Shown here piece after piece: positions 13,017-14,156 of a stretch of 14,156 nucleotides of DNA. The notes below the pieces were generated by a model. It saw only the letters and a program-made list of their open reading frames with translations. It was not told the DNA's origin and ran no database searches. Position 1 is the first letter of the stretch, and each line of letters begins with the position of its first letter. Location of the stretch: positions 1 to 14,156 of the forward strand of contig DATBMY010000023.1 of NCBI GenBank assembly GCA_036554605.1, read 5' to 3'. Source of the stretch: DATBMY01 sp036554605 (lineage in GTDB: Bacteria > Acidobacteriota > Blastocatellia > UBA7656). A program made the position numbers and the translations under genes.

Positions 13017-14156
13017 GCGAGGATATTAATCGCTGACGACCAGCAGGACGTATTGGAAGCGCTCAGGCTGTTGCTGAAGGCTGAAGGATACCGCATTGAA
13101 ACCGTAAGCTCTCCGTCAGCAATCATCGAAGCGCTTGAGGAGCGCGATTACGATGTGCTGTTGATGGACCTCAATTATGCTCGCGATACGACTTCGGGGC
13201 AGGAAGGGCTGGACCTGCTTACTAGAATTCAAAAAGTTGATAATTCCCTTCCCGTCATCGTAATGACGGCCTGGGGCAGCGTCGACGTCGCGGTCGAAGC
13301 CATGCGTCGGGGCGCTCGCGATTTCGTGCAGAAGCCCTGGGATAACGCCCGGCTGCTTTCGATCATCAGCACGCAGGTAGCGCTTGGCCGCGCATTGCGA
13401 AAGGGACAGCGGCTGGAAGCTGAAAACGAGGCGCTTCGGGGTGATGAAAAGCTAAAGTTCATAGCCGAATCGGCCGTCATGCATCCGGTGCTTGAGATGA
13501 TAAGCAGGGTTGGCCCCTCGGACGCGAACGTATTAATCACCGGAGAAAACGGGACCGGCAAGGGTGTCGTTGCCCAGATGCTCCACGCTATATCGCCTCG
13601 CGCTTCGAAGCCAATGGTCACGGTTAATGTGGGCGGGTTGTCGGAAGGCGTATTTGAAAGCGAGATGTTCGGCCATGTTAAAGGCGCATTCACCGATGCA
13701 AAGACCGACCGCGTCGGAAGATTCGAGCTTGCCGACGGCAGCACGCTCTTTTTGGATGAGATCGCGAACCTTCCCATAAAGCACCAGCCCAAGCTGCTGC
13801 GCGTGCTTGAGACAAAAGAGTTTGAACGCGTCGGCTCCTCGAAGACGCGGCGAGCGGACGTGCGAATAATCTCGGCCACAAATTCCGATCTTACCGAAGA
13901 GGTCAACCAGGCCCGGTTTCGCCAGGACCTGCTCTTCAGACTGAACACGGTGGAGATACACCTGCCGCCGCTTAGAAACAGGCGCGAAGACATACCGATT
14001 CTCGCGGAACACTTCCTGCGCCAGCACGCCAAGCGATACCGGAAGGATATAAAGGGTCTCGACGATAGCGCGATGCAAGCCATTGTCAGACACGACTGGC
14101 CGGGCAATGTCCGTGAGCTTGATCATTCAATAGAGCGCGGCGTGCTTATGTCACAG
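12993..14156 (+). CDS. NtrC-family response regulator (receiver plus AAA+ domain), 3' end outside window
   Basis: The frame is open from ATG 12993 to the window end (388 codons). Receiver domain, 9-130: acidic pair D15-D16, phospho-acceptor D59 (LLMDLNY), T92 and K114 (QKPW). The loop after D59 is lengthened (ARDTTSGQEGLDLL). A helical linker (130-150) leads to an AAA+ domain with Walker A GENGTGKG (184-191), Walker B TLFLDE (251-256), VRIISATN, the RFRQDLLFRLN arginine region, PPLRNRREDI and WPGNVREL (369-376). The sigma-54 contact loop reads GAFTDA (231-236) rather than GAFTGA. The C-terminal DNA-binding domain is beyond the edge. The SD is weak (AAGTGAA). Its position after the efflux block suggests it controls that block, with a partner kinase likely beyond the edge; this is inference. 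Confidence 0.93.
   Translation, partial: MRVQDSSTARILIADDQQDVLEALRLLLKAEGYRIETVSSPSAIIEALEERDYDVLLMDLNYARDTTSGQEGLDLLTRIQKVDNSLPVIVMTAWGSVDVAVEAMRRGARDFVQKPWDNARLLSIISTQVALGRALRKGQRLEAENEALRGDEKLKFIAESAVMHPVLEMISRVGPSDANVLITGENGTGKGVVAQMLHAISPRASKPMVTVNVGGLSEGVFESEMFGHVKGAFTDAKTDRVGRFELADGSTLFLDEIANLPIKHQPKLLRVLETKEFERVGSSKTRRADVRIISATNSDLTEEVNQARFRQDLLFRLNTVEIHLPPLRNRREDIPILAEHFLRQHAKRYRKDIKGLDDSAMQAIVRHDWPGNVRELDHSIERGVLMSQ

Noticed and set aside
13229..14107. Long minus-strand open frame (292 codons)
   Set aside because: It lies fully inside the response regulator gene on the other strand. Its translation is Ser/Arg-rich with no recognisable domain, while the plus strand shows clear receiver and AAA+ motifs.
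1..14156. tRNA, rRNA, CRISPR array, transposase or prophage signatures
   Set aside because: None was found by reading both strands. The genes are housekeeping, efflux and regulatory types without mobile-element flanks or regular spaced repeats.

Overview
The window looks like a chromosomal segment from a Gram-negative bacterium, most probably an Acidobacteriota member (Blastocatellia-like). That placement is an inference from protein style: an RNase J with the FGMNMM N-terminus, SVHRI and RIIPGNE blocks I associate with Acidobacteriota, and an efflux ABC/adaptor set beside an NtrC-type regulator. It also rests on moderately GC-rich DNA with purine-rich Shine-Dalgarno (SD) sites. No RNA gene, CRISPR array, insertion sequence or phage gene was seen. 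Apart from two short stretches, the window is densely packed with ordinary genes.

Layout. 1-882 (+): 3' part of a secernin/C69-family peptidase gene whose last ~14 codons look frameshifted. 911-5444 (-): a housekeeping run transcribed right to left, tsaD (tRNA t6A modification), ribD (riboflavin, with a shrunken reductase domain), rsmA (16S rRNA dimethylation, overlapping ribD by 11 nt) and an RNase J gene with its own likely promoter. 5554-6564 (+): a zinc alcohol dehydrogenase divergent from tsaD. 6588-7046 (-): a small cytosolic cyclophilin convergent with it. 7047-8531: an isolated endonuclease/exonuclease/phosphatase (EEP) fold gene of lower GC, flanked by long non-coding stretches and with a good sigma-70 promoter. 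8532-9698 (+): threonine synthase. 9699-9900: a spacer with two mutually exclusive hairpins and a sigma-54-like site.

9901-12764 (+): a three-gene block of MacB/LolD-type ATPase, membrane-fusion (HlyD-like) adaptor and second MacB/LolD-type ATPase, with no permease in the window. It is closed by a strong stem-loop. 12993-14156 (+): a response regulator with receiver and AAA+ sigma-54-activator domains, cut by the window end. Adjacency suggests that this regulator, with a kinase beyond the edge, controls the efflux block.

I found no clearly new biological system. The points most worth a second look are: the unequal pair of ATPases without a permease; a GAFTDA instead of GAFTGA loop in the regulator, together with two imperfect sigma-54-like sites before the transporter genes; the reduced RibD; and the probable frameshift in the secernin gene.
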